A DNA stretch of 62,021 nucleotides from a virus, in IMG/VR virus record IMGVR_UViG_3300021964_000060, positions 1 to 62,021 of that record; one strand, written 5' to 3'. Below, in pieces: positions 17,923-26,188 of the stretch; the first letter of the stretch is position 1, and each line of letters starts with the position of its first letter. Below the pieces are notes generated by a model. The model was not told the DNA's origin. It did not search any database and worked only from the letters and a program-made list of their open reading frames with translations. Made by a program: the position numbers and the translations under genes.

Positions 17923-19773
17923 TTAATTACCTTCTAAAGCGAGAATGTAAGGAGTCATAATTGCGAATAGTGATCTATCAAACGTTTCACCCTCGATGAT
18001 ACCGTCTGTTCTATTAATCGACAAATCACCGCCAATTCTAAAATCGCCCCTTTGGTCTGTTGATGTGAAATATACCTGTCCTTGATTATTTGTATCTTGT
18101 TCAACTTCATGTTGTTGAATTGGGAAAGCCCCAGCTTGTGGGGTATCATACAAACTAACACCTGTGCCTACATATTCAAATGTAATTGAAGATGCAGCAA
18201 TTAAACTTCTTTGATGAAATGTAATTGACAATGATGAAGAAATATTATCAACTAGTGTTTCTCTAAATCCTATTTTATAATTTCCATTTTGCAATTCAGC
18301 CACAGTTTCAACAGTATAATAAGTTGAAATTCCTTGAAATTGCATTACATCTCCATACCTTGGTTTTTGTGTAGGAGAGCTAATTGTAATACTTGTATCT
18401 ACATTGGCTACCGAACTTGATTGTGTTGTACCTGTATATAGTGATGGGCCTGCACCCGTTGCTCTTAACCCATAATTACCGAATCCACAATTTGAGTTTG
18501 TTAAAGAGCATTGTCCGCCTGATTCAGCAAGAATTCCTATATGACATGAAACAGTAAAGATTGATACTAATTGTGCATAACCGCCATTTAATAGGTGTAC
18601 ACCAATTCCGCCTCCAGAAATTTCTGTGGGCAATGATGATAAACCATTATTAATCACATCAATTATGATTTGAACATTAGACACCGATTGTGCTGAAGAA
18701 CCTGCTTCAGCATCTGCTCCTGATGTATTTTGAGTTGAAGAGGCTTGATATGTCCCATCTGAAGGGGATGTTTTTAGCAACGCATCTTCAATCAAATCTC
18801 TAGTTTTTTGAAGAGCAGCCGCAGTTTCATCTTGTTGTCCAGAAATTCTACTAACTCCATTTGGGGCATAATATAATTTCGCAGCAATTATTGAATGGGC
18901 ATTTGATGATACATATTGAGATTCTTCTAAATCTTTAATTATAGCATCTACAATCAAACCTGTATCTCTATAGCATTTTTCTTCATCATATACAAATGAG
19001 GAAGTAAAAGGAGCTGTATTTGTCCCAATTTGTTCATTAATCCATGCAATAGTTTCATCCTGTATCCATTCTCTATTGTTTGCAAGTAGAGTAGTTGCGT
19101 TAGGATGATTTGATGTTGGTGCACCATTTATTTGTGTGAATGAATCAGAAACCATTGATTTCAATCCTGATGAAAGATTTCCGTCAATTCTCATTCCTGT
19201 TCCACCATTTTGTGTTAATGATGTACAATTTTCAATATAAGGAGAAACGTATACACCGGAAGTAGTCATACCTCCAGGAGGAAAAGATATTGCAGCAGCA
19301 CCTGATGCCATATTTCTGAATGTGAAGTTTGTTAAGTAACATGCTTGATTTACGTAAAATAAATCATTTGTTACGTCAACACCACTAATAGAAGTTGTTC
19401 TTAAGTTATCGCCATATAATGATACATTGGAAGGTATTTCGATGCCACCGTTAGAGTTATCGAGTACATAATCTCCGCTTTTTACAAAAATGGTTGTGCC
19501 TGATGATGCAGCAGAAAGAGCTGCTTCAATTGTTAGGAATGATGTTGAAATTGTTGCACCATCGTGTGCATCATTTCCAGTTTTTGATACATATAAAACA
19601 TTTGATGTTGAATCTGGCTTACCTACCTCTATGATAGACACAGCGCCATTAGCATCTCTTTTGAGATACATTTTACCATCATGGGTATTGATGGCGACTT
19701 CGCCTAACTGTAAATCCCCAGCAGCAGGCACCCGCCCTGCAATGGCACTTCTTTTTAACTTAACGGTTGACAT
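17923..19773 (-). CDS. Beta-helix tail fibre protein (616 aa)
   Basis: The ATG at 19773 has an AAGGTGAGGA ribosome-binding site. The N-terminus 'STVKLKRSAIAGRVPAAGDL...LGEVAINTHDGKMYLKR' is a common phage fibre attachment module, also seen in the 637-aa fibre. From about residue 60 ('LYVSKTGNDAHDG', 'IEAALSAASSGTTIFVKSG') it has the look of a right-handed parallel beta-helix (pectin-lyase fold). A helical insert holds 'KCYRDTGLIVDAIIKDL' at 266-282. The beta-helix resumes around 390-440, and the protein ends with the fibre motif 'VYFTSTDQRGDFRIGG'. It may bind or degrade surface sugars, but no catalytic residues can be assigned. It has an unusually long leader with hairpins and its own late promoter. 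Confidence 0.7.
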   Translation of the reverse strand: MSTVKLKRSAIAGRVPAAGDLQLGEVAINTHDGKMYLKRDANGAVSIIEVGKPDSTSNVLYVSKTGNDAHDGATISTSFLTIEAALSAASSGTTIFVKSGDYVLDNSNGGIEIPSNVSLYGDNLRTTSISGVDVTNDLFYVNQACYLTNFTFRNMASGAAAISFPPGGMTTSGVYVSPYIENCTSLTQNGGTGMRIDGNLSSGLKSMVSDSFTQINGAPTSNHPNATTLLANNREWIQDETIAWINEQIGTNTAPFTSSFVYDEEKCYRDTGLIVDAIIKDLEESQYVSSNAHSIIAAKLYYAPNGVSRISGQQDETAAALQKTRDLIEDALLKTSPSDGTYQASSTQNTSGADAEAGSSAQSVSNVQIIIDVINNGLSSLPTEISGGGIGVHLLNGGYAQLVSIFTVSCHIGILAESGGQCSLTNSNCGFGNYGLRATGAGPSLYTGTTQSSSVANVDTSITISSPTQKPRYGDVMQFQGISTYYTVETVAELQNGNYKIGFRETLVDNISSSLSITFHQRSLIAASSITFEYVGTGVSLYDTPQAGAFPIQQHEVEQDTNNQGQVYFTSTDQRGDFRIGGDLSINRTDGIIEGETFDRSLFAIMTPYILALEGN

Positions 19774-19795
19774 CTGTCCTCACCTTATGTATAAT

Positions 19796-19807
19796 CGCTA
19801 TATAGCG
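19796..19807. other. 12-bp palindrome CGCTATATAGCG in the 5' leader
   Basis: A perfect palindrome between the leader hairpin and the ribosome-binding site of the 616-aa fibre gene. As RNA it can form a four-base-pair stem with an AUAU loop; as DNA it could be a protein-binding site. Confidence 0.5.
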
Positions 19808-19822
19808 CAAAAAACAATAAAC

Positions 19823-19862
19823 TTTTGAATAATTTGTTATATAACAAATGTGCTATTCAAAA
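19823..19862 (-). terminator. Nested hairpin between two fibre genes (possible terminator or 5' stabiliser)
   Basis: The outer arms TTTTGAATA (19823-19831) and TATTCAAAA (19854-19862) are perfectly complementary. Between them lies an 18-base perfect palindrome, ATTTGTTATATAACAAAT (19832-19849). On the minus strand the structure follows the stop of the 637-aa gene by nine bases and is trailed by a T-rich stretch, as in a weak intrinsic terminator. It also begins two bases after a TATAAATA late promoter, so transcripts from that promoter would start inside it. Its stems are AT-rich, so terminator strength is doubtful. Confidence 0.45.
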
Positions 19863-19863
19863 A

Positions 19864-19871
19864 TATTTATA
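19864..19871 (-). promoter_or_regulatory. T4-type late promoter TATAAATA for the 616-aa fibre gene
   Basis: An exact late consensus on the minus strand, directly abutting the TAA stop of the 637-aa gene. The start codon it serves is at 19773, about 90 nt away, giving the longest leader in the window. Confidence 0.7.
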
Positions 19872-21785
19872 TTAGTATGTTCCACCATCAATTGTATCGA
19901 CTGTAACATGGCCTACCGGTGTAACATCAAAGTTTGTAGAATCAAATGATGCAACGCCAGGAAGTCCCGGAGTCACGCCTGCATTTCTAGCATCAATAAC
20001 ATATAACCCACCTTCCGTTTGTGCGTTACTAGTTGTTACTAGAATTCCATTATTTCCAGAAATTTCAGCGGCGTAATTACCTGTTGTGTCAGTCCCTAAT
20101 GCAACACTATCAGCTTGAATAGTTGTTGTAATTACTGCATTATTCGAACCATTAAACGATACAGTACCTGAAACATCTCCAATTAATTGAATATCTCGAG
20201 CCGTTTCTAATGTTGTTGCCGTACTTGCATTGCCCGTTACATTACCTGTAAATGTGGCATTTGTTCCGTTTGTTCCGCTTTCTAAAACTTTTACGCCATT
20301 ATCAGCAAGAATATCACCAGTCAAATCACCAGTTACGTCACCTGTAAATGTAGCATCAGACCCATCGGTACCACTCTCTAAAATTTTAGTTGAACCGTCA
20401 CTTGCGTAAACATCACCTACTAAATCACCAAAAACTGTACCGACCTGTATATCTGCAAAAGAATAACTCGGATCCGTATCATCAATAAATGCACCAATTG
20501 TTAAAGACGCATCATAACCATCGAATATTTTGAATCTAGATGTAGACGCATCATAATACAAACCAGCATTTTCAGCAAGAGATGTGTTCGCAGGGAATAG
20601 GTTATATGTTCCAACAAAACCTAAATCGGGTGATGTTGATGTACTATTCGCATTTAAGAAAATAATGTTATCGTCAACAGCAAGTGTTGATGTACTAATC
20701 GCAACCGAGTTACCTTGAACGGTTAAGTCACCTACGATAATTGTATTGCCGCCAACCTCTAAATTATTATTAATTTTGGTTGTGCCTGTACCAGACGCTT
20801 TACCAATTTGAATATCTTCGTTATCAGTAAATACTGTTACAGGTGATGTGTTATTAGTTGAAACAATATTTGTTGTTGTGACCGTAGGTGCTGTTACTGA
20901 AGTTGCACTTACTGTGTTAAATGATGCAGCACCTGCTGAATCAGTTGTAATTAAAATTTGGTCATCAGTTACTGCAGTTTTAATGCCCGCATCACCTTTA
21001 ACATTTAAAGTTCCATTTAAAAGAGAAACTGTGTCTGTTCCGGTATTACCTGCAATTGAAAGTGACGTAGAAATTGATACAGTATTTGCGGCAGTTAATC
21101 GACCTTGTGCATCAACTGTAAATGTCGGAATATTTGTTGCATCACCATATGAGCCTGCAGTAACCGCTGTATTATCTAAAACAATATCAATTTGATTATC
21201 AGTAACAGTAGTAGAAATTCCTGTGTTACCGGAAAGTGTAAGTGTTTGACCTAATGCAATTGTATCATTAGTGCCATTATCTGCAGATAGTGTTAAACCA
21301 CCTGATGTTAGTCCTGTAATTTGGTCATCAACGTACTTTTTGTTAGCTGCTTCAAAATTACTAGATGGTGTTGCTAGGTTAATAATCTTATGATCTGTAA
21401 CATCAATTCTATAAATTTGATTATTTGATGTTCCAAATTGTAAATTATTTGTACCTGTTGACGCAACTTTAATACCGTTGATATCAATATTATCAACTAA
21501 TAGTTGGTCAATTTTCTTGTCAGATCCTGTGATTATTGCTGCACTAGCAGTTAATGTACCTAATTGATGATCTAGTAAGCCCGTATAGTATGCACCACCA
21601 ACAGTAACGATATTTGATGCATGACCATTTGCGTCCTCAACACCTGAACCGATGTAAAGTTTTTGACCACCTGTCCATGGTGCCGTATTTGCTGCATACG
21701 GATGATATGAATATGCTAATTCACCACTCGCTAGATTGCTAGGTGCTCCGCTTACACCAGATCGTTTTATCTTGATGGTGCTCAT
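19872..21785 (-). CDS. Tail fibre protein (637 aa)
   Basis: The ATG at 21785 overlaps the stop of the 73-aa gene by one base (TAATG) and is preceded by GGAGG. The N-terminus 'MSTIKIKRSGVSGAPSNLAS' and 'GELAYSYHPY' match the attachment module of the 616-aa fibre. Then come 'FEAANKKYVDDQITGL', a phage fibre motif, and beta repeats such as 'LAVDDNIIFLNANST'. Two degenerate copies of a 'KILESGTDGSDATFTGDVTG' unit lie in the C-terminal third. The short C-terminus ends 'GHVTVDTIDGGTY' with no recognised tip domain, so a separate adhesin or partner may cap it. A late promoter variant lies 26 nt upstream. Confidence 0.72.
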   Translation of the reverse strand: MSTIKIKRSGVSGAPSNLASGELAYSYHPYAANTAPWTGGQKLYIGSGVEDANGHASNIVTVGGAYYTGLLDHQLGTLTASAAIITGSDKKIDQLLVDNIDINGIKVASTGTNNLQFGTSNNQIYRIDVTDHKIINLATPSSNFEAANKKYVDDQITGLTSGGLTLSADNGTNDTIALGQTLTLSGNTGISTTVTDNQIDIVLDNTAVTAGSYGDATNIPTFTVDAQGRLTAANTVSISTSLSIAGNTGTDTVSLLNGTLNVKGDAGIKTAVTDDQILITTDSAGAASFNTVSATSVTAPTVTTTNIVSTNNTSPVTVFTDNEDIQIGKASGTGTTKINNNLEVGGNTIIVGDLTVQGNSVAISTSTLAVDDNIIFLNANSTSTSPDLGFVGTYNLFPANTSLAENAGLYYDASTSRFKIFDGYDASLTIGAFIDDTDPSYSFADIQVGTVFGDLVGDVYASDGSTKILESGTDGSDATFTGDVTGDLTGDILADNGVKVLESGTNGTNATFTGNVTGNASTATTLETARDIQLIGDVSGTVSFNGSNNAVITTTIQADSVALGTDTTGNYAAEISGNNGILVTTSNAQTEGGLYVIDARNAGVTPGLPGVASFDSTNFDVTPVGHVTVDTIDGGTY

Positions 21786-22006
21786 TAGTAATTGCCTCCG
21801 TTAATCTTTGTATTTATGTTTTCGATTGTCTGTGTGGACTCCCATTTTCCGGTCGACTCACTATAAACTAGCAACGCACCATCATTTACGTTATTCGTAT
21901 CAACATCAAATAGATCACCGATTCTAATAGAACCGCCGCTAACATTATAATTAGTTACGAGCAATTTTTGTTGAGGATTAACTGTTGCTTTTATTTTATC
22001 AGCCAT
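21785..22006 (-). CDS. Small fibre-associated protein (73 aa)
   Basis: The ATG at 22006 follows the stop of the 111-aa gene after one base, with AAGGAT upstream. The product contains 'RIGDLFDVDTNNVNDGALLVYSE' and 'GKWESTQTIENI', a motif class ('DVD...DG.LLVY....KW') found in phage fibre proteins. It is too short to be a fibre itself and may be a joint or attachment subunit. A late promoter for the next gene lies inside its C-terminal coding sequence. Confidence 0.6.
   Translation of the reverse strand: MADKIKATVNPQQKLLVTNYNVSGGSIRIGDLFDVDTNNVNDGALLVYSESTGKWESTQTIENINTKINGGNY
21811..21818 (-). promoter_or_regulatory. Late promoter variant CATAAATA for the 637-aa fibre gene
   Basis: A minus-strand octamer inside the 3' end of the 73-aa gene, 26 nt before the ATG at 21785 and upstream of its GGAGG site. 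The spacing matches the other late promoters here. Confidence 0.5.
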
Positions 22007-22007
22007 T

Positions 22008-22343
22008 TTAGATCCTTGTAATACCAGGAGTTACTACAACTGTTCCTTCAACAACACGAGTTGTCGTATTGGCAGAACTAGTTATTTCAACATCGTATAA
22101 GTATCTTCCTGGCTCTAATTGATTTGTATATTGTCTATCTAGCGATAAAGTTATTTGACCCGCAGCCTGATTGTTACTTGTCACAAAGGTTGCGGCAGGT
22201 GAAGAAGATGCATAGTTTTTTCTCATTTGAGACGCAACTAAATGTCCAGTAAGGTCATAAGGATTACCATCCACATCGCTTAAATCAATAGTTGCTTCAA
22301 AATCTGTACCTTGGTCAATGGTAATATTCGCTTTGATAGCCAT
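22008..22343 (-). CDS. Small structural protein (111 aa), fibre attachment type
   Basis: The ATG at 22343 is preceded by GGAGAAAATA. The protein is beta-rich: 'AIKANITIDQGTDFEATIDLSD', 'DLTGHLVASQMRKNYAS', 'EPGRYLYDVEITS' and 'RVVEGTVVVTPGITRI' in order. This arrangement is common in small structural proteins encoded beside phage fibres and resembles an immunoglobulin-like domain. It is the first gene of the minus-strand series 111 aa, 73 aa, 637-aa fibre, and is driven by one half of the divergent late promoter. Confidence 0.65.
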   Translation of the reverse strand: MAIKANITIDQGTDFEATIDLSDVDGNPYDLTGHLVASQMRKNYASSSPAATFVTSNNQAAGQITLSLDRQYTNQLEPGRYLYDVEITSSANTTTRVVEGTVVVTPGITRI

Positions 22344-22370
22344 TATTTTCTCCAGTTTAATATCAATTAG

Positions 22371-22382
22371 TATTTATAAATA
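22371..22382. promoter_or_regulatory. Bidirectional late promoter TATTTATAAATA
   Basis: A perfect 12-bp palindrome containing TATAAATA on both strands (22375-22382 plus, 22378-22371 minus), overlapping by four bases. It lies in the 72-bp gap between the divergent genes at 22343 and 22416, with start codons 28 nt and 34 nt from the respective octamers. Confidence 0.75.
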
Positions 22383-22415
22383 ATCATATCACCAATTCTA
22401 ATATTGAGAGGAAAA

Positions 22416-24989
22416 ATGGCCGTAAGAAATAAATATTCCAGATTTGGTCTAAGAGCTGATAAAAACTTATCAGATTTGCCAGACAGTCAGGTAGCTTTAG
22501 GTAATGTCTTAGACGATTTAGTTACGGGCACCCCTTTTAGTGGATTTGATTTAAAAGTTATTGATGGACTCAGAAATACGAATACAACAAAAAGTGACCT
22601 TGCGGAACTTGCAGGGCAAGAGTCTAAATATACCCCAATAACACAACAATTGGGTGAAACAGTTATTGGTGATCCAGAAGTAACAACTCCTGTATTAACA
22701 ATACAAAATGTAATAGACAATAGGAAAACAATTTTAGGCGACCCACCCATTTTTAGAGGCGGTGATGGGCCTAGAGCAACCGTTTTTCCTGGAACAGCTG
22801 TGTCTGCAAATTCTCATATTGGTGTTAGACCTATATTTGATGATACAAACGATTTTAATGTTGTTAGTAAAGATTATTGGTTAGATGGATATTTTGGATT
22901 TAGTGATGGAATACACCCAACCTTTGAGGACAATTTTGGAGGTATTCAATGGGAAGGGTATCTAGGTGTAGCGCAAGATGAAACTATTGGATTGAGAACT
23001 AATGGATACTTCTTAATTGAAAAAGAAGATGGATTAAAAAGATTTGTTCCCATACTATCTAACACAGCAAGCAATAGAACAATTACTCTGCAAGAAAACG
23101 TAACTGCAAATTTAGAATTTAATGTATCAGTAACTTCGAATACAGCTTTTGTTGATGGTGTTGACGAATATAAAAATAGATGGATAGGAAACTGTGTTTT
23201 TGTAAATGATATATTTGTTGCCAATGGAACTACGTATGAAGTAACATCAGTTGAATATGATTTAGATGCAGAAAGAGCAACATCACAGCCCACAATTGGT
23301 ATAACAAAAATTGATGGACCTGAAAATGGTGTTACGGGTATTATCGGTGACGAATTTACTTTACGGAATAAAGTAATTGGCTCTGAAGTACAAGAATTTG
23401 TCATTCCGGGTGATTTATTATTTGATGGGGAACTAAGAGCTTATAAAATGTCACTATGGTGGCCCAAACCTAAAGATATCGACCCAACAGATAACAGGCT
23501 AAACTATCCGTCTAAATGGGCAACTTTTGATTTTGCTGATAATACGAGTTCTAACCCTGCACCTTATGTTTATTGGTATGAAAATCATCCTAATTTAGAT
23601 GGAACATTGTTTTCATATCAATATTTTATTAACAATAAGATTTCTAACAGAAACGAAAGGACAGAAACATTCGTTGAAAGTTCTAAACAAATATTCACAC
23701 AATATAATGCACCCATATTTTGGAAAGATGCTTGGTTGTCAATGGATTTAAGATGGCTAGGTAGAAATAAATTTGAGATTCTTAATAAAGAAACAGGTAC
23801 TGCTACATCTGAAATAGATATTCAAGCGGGTGATAGACTTGTTATTAGCGGGTCTGTAGGCGGTCAAATATCCTTCGTACACTTTACTGTGTATCAAGTT
23901 AATGGTGATATAATTTGGACAAATCCTGTAGGTGAGTCAACACCAGATCAAATTTGGGATTCACTTAGTTTTGTTTGTAATAGTCCAGACGGACCTATGC
24001 CCGTATTAAACGGCACATGCTTTGCGTTTGTGCTAAAAGCCGATGGCCTGCAAGGTATCTATATGGCTAATACTGCCGTTGTCGCAGCTGGGCGTGAAGA
24101 AACCTTTCAATTAATTAATCCATCAGATGCTCCTAATTGTTATAATTTCCCAGGAACTACGAGGTATTCATTAAATAATATTAAAGGTGATAATATAATC
24201 CATTATCCTTATAATCCACCCCAAGTATCTTTTAACGATACCTATATAGCAAATCGTATTGTATCATCTTTCGCAAATACATTAAATGATAGCACGGAAA
24301 GTGCAGATGTTGTTGTACACCCAGTTGACCCAGCCTTTGGAAACTCGGTTGGATTAACAAGTGCAAATAGACCCGTTGCTGTGTATTCACATAGAGGTTT
24401 AGATGACGCATCTGTTACATTACAGTGTGTTGGTGTATTTGGTAAAGAAGTTAAAAACTTTCCGGAGGCACCAGCTGGTACAAATCGAATAGCAGTGGAT
24501 AGTATTGAGGGTATTGATGTAGGAGATTACGTGGAATATAAAGGCATTATTCCCACACCTACTACTGTGACTAATATTATTCAAACTCCGGTAACAATAA
24601 ATGGCGAACAATACCACGAAATTGAGTTGAGCAATAACTTATTCGCTAACCTACCTAACGCATTTACAATTCTATTTATTAAAAATTCAGAAATTAATCG
24701 ATATTCATCACAGGGTGGACTTGTTATTCAAGATGTTAGTTTCTGTGTATTGCCATTTAATACGGCCCCACCATTTTTGGGAACACCTCAAGGACTGTCA
24801 ACATCACTTGAATATCCGCATGTAGACACAGCGGGTGGTAGATTTATTATGGAACAATTTGAATTAGAAGCGAATACATTTCCTATATTTGACCCAGAAA
24901 CCGCAAACTATAATAGAGGCGTGAGAATACAGGATGGGCAAGGAAATACATTCTTTATGATTGGATCTACTATACCTGAAAACCCTTAA
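22416..24989 (+). CDS. Large structural protein, lone plus-strand gene (857 aa)
   Basis: The ATG at 22416 follows GAGAGG at good spacing; an in-frame TTG at 22404 lies before that site and is rejected. The N-terminus 'MAVRNKYSRFGLRADKNLSD' looks like a short attachment peptide. Residues about 130-220 ('DYWLDGYFGFSDGIHPTF', 'GGIQWEGYLG', 'LRTNGYFLIEKEDG') weakly resemble a PA14-type carbohydrate-binding beta domain. The rest is beta-rich with no motif I can name. It is transcribed against every other gene in the window, from one half of a bidirectional late promoter, and its TAA overlaps the stop of the convergent gene. A virion structural or fibre role is inferred from context. Confidence 0.65.
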   Translation: MAVRNKYSRFGLRADKNLSDLPDSQVALGNVLDDLVTGTPFSGFDLKVIDGLRNTNTTKSDLAELAGQESKYTPITQQLGETVIGDPEVTTPVLTIQNVIDNRKTILGDPPIFRGGDGPRATVFPGTAVSANSHIGVRPIFDDTNDFNVVSKDYWLDGYFGFSDGIHPTFEDNFGGIQWEGYLGVAQDETIGLRTNGYFLIEKEDGLKRFVPILSNTASNRTITLQENVTANLEFNVSVTSNTAFVDGVDEYKNRWIGNCVFVNDIFVANGTTYEVTSVEYDLDAERATSQPTIGITKIDGPENGVTGIIGDEFTLRNKVIGSEVQEFVIPGDLLFDGELRAYKMSLWWPKPKDIDPTDNRLNYPSKWATFDFADNTSSNPAPYVYWYENHPNLDGTLFSYQYFINNKISNRNERTETFVESSKQIFTQYNAPIFWKDAWLSMDLRWLGRNKFEILNKETGTATSEIDIQAGDRLVISGSVGGQISFVHFTVYQVNGDIIWTNPVGESTPDQIWDSLSFVCNSPDGPMPVLNGTCFAFVLKADGLQGIYMANTAVVAAGREETFQLINPSDAPNCYNFPGTTRYSLNNIKGDNIIHYPYNPPQVSFNDTYIANRIVSSFANTLNDSTESADVVVHPVDPAFGNSVGLTSANRPVAVYSHRGLDDASVTLQCVGVFGKEVKNFPEAPAGTNRIAVDSIEGIDVGDYVEYKGIIPTPTTVTNIIQTPVTINGEQYHEIELSNNLFANLPNAFTILFIKNSEINRYSSQGGLVIQDVSFCVLPFNTAPPFLGTPQGLSTSLEYPHVDTAGGRFIMEQFELEANTFPIFDPETANYNRGVRIQDGQGNTFFMIGSTIPENP

Positions 24990-26179
24990 GGTAGCGGAAC
25001 GTTATTAGCGGTCAATAGTAAGTACATTGTTTCGCCATTAATTTCAACTTCCATTTTATGTGTAAATCCGCCAAATTGTGGTAACTCAACTACGGGTGTT
25101 GAGGCTGCCGTAACTAATATGTCTGAATCATAAAAATTAAATGAAGGTCTAGGGCCTACCATTTTTAGTTTTAAAACTTGAACATCGGTATCACCAACAA
25201 CATTGCTATCAACATATAGCATATCTAAAGTTAATGATGTTCTAGGATTTGTTCTTCTATTTTCTTCCTGGTTCCAAGGATTTGTTGTATCACTAAAGGC
25301 TCTCTTTGATATGCCATTTGCAACAATATATAATCCTGGGAATGTTGTATCATCAAACTCTGGATCTTCTGGATCGAATGAAATATTATCATCATTTGTT
25401 ATTTTTACAAATCCATCTAATGTTAAAGGCCTTGTATAAGAATTATGCCTATAGCTCAATATGGATGAAGATTCTTTAAAATAAAATTGATTGAATGAGT
25501 CATCAATATCATCTGTATATGTAGCGTATGAAGTTGCCTTTAAAAAATTATTATCTGGATCAACTGCGGTTAATACGGCAGGCGTGCCGCCAATGGCTGT
25601 TGGGTCGTCTGTTAAATCCGGATCAATAGGTACAAATGATGCTTCTGGGTTAGACCCATCATTCAAAACTGGCCTATCTTTAGAAAAATTAGTCATATTA
25701 GCCAATAAAACACTATCATCTCTATATAATGTTTTATTTTCCAATAAAGAAAAATCTGCCCATGAATTTCTAGTTCCTACAGTAACACCATCTAAATTAA
25801 AAAGTTGAAATTCTTTTAACGTGTCACTGTTTTTGACAATATGAAATCTTCTGGATCCATCATTGTCAATAACAAAAAGTACTGTATCATTAGAAAAAGG
25901 TACTATATCTCTTCGATTGGTTGCAACAACAAATCTATAATAATCTGTTATATCACCCCCAGAAGTAGCAACAGTATTATTTCCCGTATATAAAACATCT
26001 TGAGCATTTTCAATATTATACTCTGTGATATTAACTTCTTCTCTAGTATTTAAATTATTTGCAAACAACCTAACATCAAGGTTAATGCCTGAACCTGCTA
26101 AATTATCTAAAATAGATCTAGCAGATTTAGCATCTTGTGATTCAAATAAATTTAAAGCTTCTACAAAACCTCTTGCCAT
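24986..26179 (-). CDS. Putative structural protein (397 aa)
   Basis: The ATG at 26179 is preceded by AGGATAAG. The N-terminus 'RGFVEALNLFESQDAKSARS', followed by 'LDNLAGSGINLDVRLFANN', looks like a helical attachment region. The remainder is beta-rich, including 'DDSVLLANMTNFSKDRPVL' and 'PGLYIVANGISKRAFSDT'. I do not recognise the family. It follows the LRR giant in the same direction after nine bases, so the two are probably co-transcribed and may act together. Its stop overlaps the stop of the convergent plus-strand gene within a shared TTAA. Confidence 0.55.
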   Translation of the reverse strand: MARGFVEALNLFESQDAKSARSILDNLAGSGINLDVRLFANNLNTREEVNITEYNIENAQDVLYTGNNTVATSGGDITDYYRFVVATNRRDIVPFSNDTVLFVIDNDGSRRFHIVKNSDTLKEFQLFNLDGVTVGTRNSWADFSLLENKTLYRDDSVLLANMTNFSKDRPVLNDGSNPEASFVPIDPDLTDDPTAIGGTPAVLTAVDPDNNFLKATSYATYTDDIDDSFNQFYFKESSSILSYRHNSYTRPLTLDGFVKITNDDNISFDPEDPEFDDTTFPGLYIVANGISKRAFSDTTNPWNQEENRRTNPRTSLTLDMLYVDSNVVGDTDVQVLKLKMVGPRPSFNFYDSDILVTAASTPVVELPQFGGFTHKMEVEINGETMYLLLTANNVPLP

Positions 26180-26188
26180 TTTCTTATC

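Noticed and set aside
22404-22415. TTG at 22404 as an upstream start for the 857-aa gene
   Set aside because: The GAGAGG ribosome-binding site lies between this TTG and the ATG at 22416, so the ATG is the better start.
22946-23404. 152-codon minus-strand frame inside the plus-strand gene
   Set aside because: The plus-strand frame is 857 residues with a good ribosome-binding site and promoter; the minus frame has neither.
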